From contig CAMJNB010000067.1 in assembly GCA_946407175.1 (NCBI GenBank), positions 1 to 7,068 of the forward strand: 7,068 nt of DNA, given 5' to 3'. Below are positions 5,863-7,068 of the stretch, piece after piece (the first letter of the stretch is position 1; each line of letters starts with the position of its first letter). Below the pieces are notes generated by a model. It saw only the letters and a program-made list of their open reading frames with translations. It had not been told where the DNA came from and did no database searches. A program made the translations under genes and the position numbers. The DNA comes from an uncultured Selenomonadales bacterium (GTDB lineage: Bacteria; Bacillota_C; Negativicutes; Selenomonadales; Selenomonadaceae).

Positions 5863-6846
5863 ATGAAGAATTTGAAAAAGTTTCTAATCGCAACCGCCGC
5901 TTGTACCGCTTTGTTAGGCTTAACCCCTGCCAATGCCGCGTACCAGCTCAGCGACGAAGTAACTAACCCGCCCGCCGCACTCCAACTTGCCAGTCAAATC
6001 GGCGTTTTGAAGTACGAAAATCCCGCCTTGCGCTCCGCCGCTGACAAAGACGCTATCGTTATTTTAAGTTTCGGCACCACCTACAAAGACACTCGCGCCA
6101 AAACTATCGACGCTACCGCTAAGGCTATTGCCGCCGCGCACCCTAACGCTAAAGTCGTCACGGCATTTACAAGCCACATTGTCCTTAAACATATTGCCGA
6201 AAACGAAGGTAAATGCGATTACAAGACGCCGGAAGAAACTTTGAATCAACTCAAACGCGAAGGCTACACCCGCATTGAACTCGTACCCCTTGCCGTTATT
6301 CCCGGCATTGAATACAAGTACGATGTCGCTCTTTTCCATGAATATAAATCCCAATTCAAAAAAATGACGCTTGCCACCCCGCTTATGTATTGGCAGGGGC
6401 AAGAAGGTCAACCCGACGACGTTACCGCAGTCATGGAGGCTATGAACTTTCCCGCCTACAAAAAAGGCACCGCTATCATGCTTATGGCTCACGGCACCCC
6501 CGATCCTTCCAATGCCTATTACTCCGTCATTCAGAATAAACTGCGCGAAATGAAACGCGGCGACGTTCATATTTATACCGTTGAAGGCTGACCCGCTCTT
6601 GAAGAAGTTGCCGGCAAGCTTAAAATGCACAAAGTCAAAAATATTATCCTTATGCCGATGATGATGGTTGCAGGCGACCACGCCAACAACGATATGGCAG
6701 GCGACGAGCCCGACTCTCATTTAAATTTCTTGAAGTCCAAAGGCTTTAACGTTGAAGTTCGCCTTCAAGGTCTCGGCGAAAACCAAAATATTCGCAACCT
6801 CTACCTTAACCACGCTAACGAGGCTTGGAACGAGCTTGTTAAGTAG
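5863..6846 (+). CDS. cbiK: Exported CbiK-type sirohydrochlorin cobaltochelatase with one in-frame TGA
   Basis: CbiK inserts Co2+ into sirohydrochlorin in anaerobic cobalamin synthesis; exported forms known in some anaerobes may instead serve tetrapyrrole or metal handling outside the cytoplasm. Residues 1-25 form a signal peptide with a likely cut after 'ANA'. The mature protein has 'AIVILSFGTTYKDTR' (about 64-78), the metal ligand His210 in 'LMAHGTPD' and the metal ligand Glu241 in 'YTVEG'. Next comes TGA as codon 243, then in the same frame 'PALEEV', 'LMPMMMVAGDHANNDMAGDEPDSH' in two parts around the third ligand His273, and 'LQGLGEN' to a TAG at 6844-6846. These ligands align, with constant spacing, to His145, Glu175 and His207 of Salmonella CbiK as I recall it. 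Codon 243 matches its Tyr177. Stopping at TGA gives 242 residues and loses the third ligand; passing it gives 327. Whether this is a selenocysteine, readthrough, a nonsense mutation or a read error cannot be settled here. No cobalamin genes lie nearby in the window. Confidence 0.85.
6589..6621 (+). other. In-frame TGA with a possible SECIS-like hairpin downstream
   Basis: The TGA at 6589-6591 is followed by C, the leakiest context for TGA. Downstream AAGTT (6605-6609) can pair with AGCTT (6617-6621), including one G-U pair, around a 7-base loop that begins with G (6610), 19 bases past the TGA. This meets the loose bacterial SECIS pattern (G at the start of the apical loop, 16-37 bases away), but a 5-bp stem is weak and chance is a fair explanation. 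Confidence 0.25.
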
Positions 6847-6878
6847 CTGTTAGCTTTTTATAACTGTGCTACCGGCTA
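6844..6878. repeat. Heptad tandem repeat array 4 (5 units)
   Basis: It starts exactly at the TAG stop codon of cbiK: TAGCTGT, TAGCTTT, a diverged unit, TGTGCTA and CCGGCTA. It contains GCTACCGGCTA (6868-6878), which also occurs at 5742-5752, and in inverted form at 849-859. Confidence 0.6.
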
Positions 6879-6982
6879 CCTCCGCTAATATCTTAACTTC
6901 AACCGCGTATAAATCGGTAGTGAGTAAGATTTATTCAACTTATTTTCACATAAATTTTATTTTTGTTTAACTTTAATTAACT

Positions 6983-7025
6983 AAAATCCTACTAATTATT
7001 TCGGAAATAATTAGTAGGATTTTTT
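6983..7025 (+). terminator. Perfect 19-bp hairpin terminator
   Basis: The arms 6983-7001 and 7005-7023 are exact inverted repeats around the 3-base loop CGG, with a T run to 7025. It stands 136 bases after the cbiK stop. The stretch 6879-6982 before it is A+T-rich and holds no gene I can support. Because the stem is flanked by A4 on its left, it could also stop transcripts from the right. Confidence 0.9.
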
Positions 7026-7068
7026 AGTTTTTATTGTAGTGAATTTTTTTAGTTTTTTGATACCTATC

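Noticed and set aside
6589..6591. Genome-wide reading of TGA as Trp or Gly
   Set aside because: TGA closes rqcH right before a strong terminator, and also closes the Gfo/Idh gene and the antitoxin at sensible places, while TGG is used for Trp in the same genes.
6064..6720. Long open frame on the minus strand opposite cbiK (218 codons)
   Set aside because: It is antisense to a gene with clear family motifs. It is rich in His, Phe, Val and Gly in a pattern typical of a reverse-strand shadow, and has no ribosome site or recognisable domain.
6625..6846. Separate small gene starting at ATG 6625 after the cbiK TGA
   Set aside because: It has no ribosome site, and its sequence is plainly the C-terminal part of CbiK continuing in the same frame. 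It is treated as part of the one gene.

Overview
The window looks like a bacterial chromosome segment of moderately low G+C, probably from the Bacillota. A diderm Negativicutes-like host is my best guess. The reasons are Shine-Dalgarno-led genes, sigma-A-type promoters, an RqcH of Bacillus type, and a cobaltochelatase that carries an export signal. This placement is inferred from gene content, not from any search. The standard code applies to most genes here: TGA ends at least the rqcH, oxidoreductase and antitoxin genes, while TGG is used for Trp.

Layout from left to right: (1) the 3' part of a FAD-dependent oxidoreductase (1-784), then a probable terminator and a heptad repeat array. (2) A single-pass membrane, coiled-coil, Pro/Gln-rich protein with a C-terminal HTH-like tail (1026-2291), followed after a 49-base gap by rqcH (2341-3990), whose product acts in ribosome-associated quality control. 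(3) A minus-strand, A+T-rich toxin-antitoxin-like pair (antitoxin 4379-4597; PIN-domain toxin 4035-4398). It converges on rqcH across a shared two-way terminator. The toxin reading frame is broken at an A8 run just before its last conserved motif. (4) A Gfo/Idh/MocA-family oxidoreductase (4741-5706). (5) An exported CbiK-type chelatase (5863-6846) behind a near-consensus promoter. Its reading frame contains one in-frame TGA at 6589-6591, immediately after the metal-binding Glu motif, and homology continues in the same frame to the true stop. A 19-bp perfect hairpin terminator closes the window.

The genes do not form one pathway. The only likely co-transcribed pairs are the membrane protein with rqcH, and the antitoxin with the toxin. 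The most notable points are the in-frame TGA in cbiK (selenocysteine, readthrough or nonsense mutation), the homopolymer frameshift in the PIN toxin, and a family of intergenic arrays with a strict 7-base period that begin at or just after stop codons in four places.
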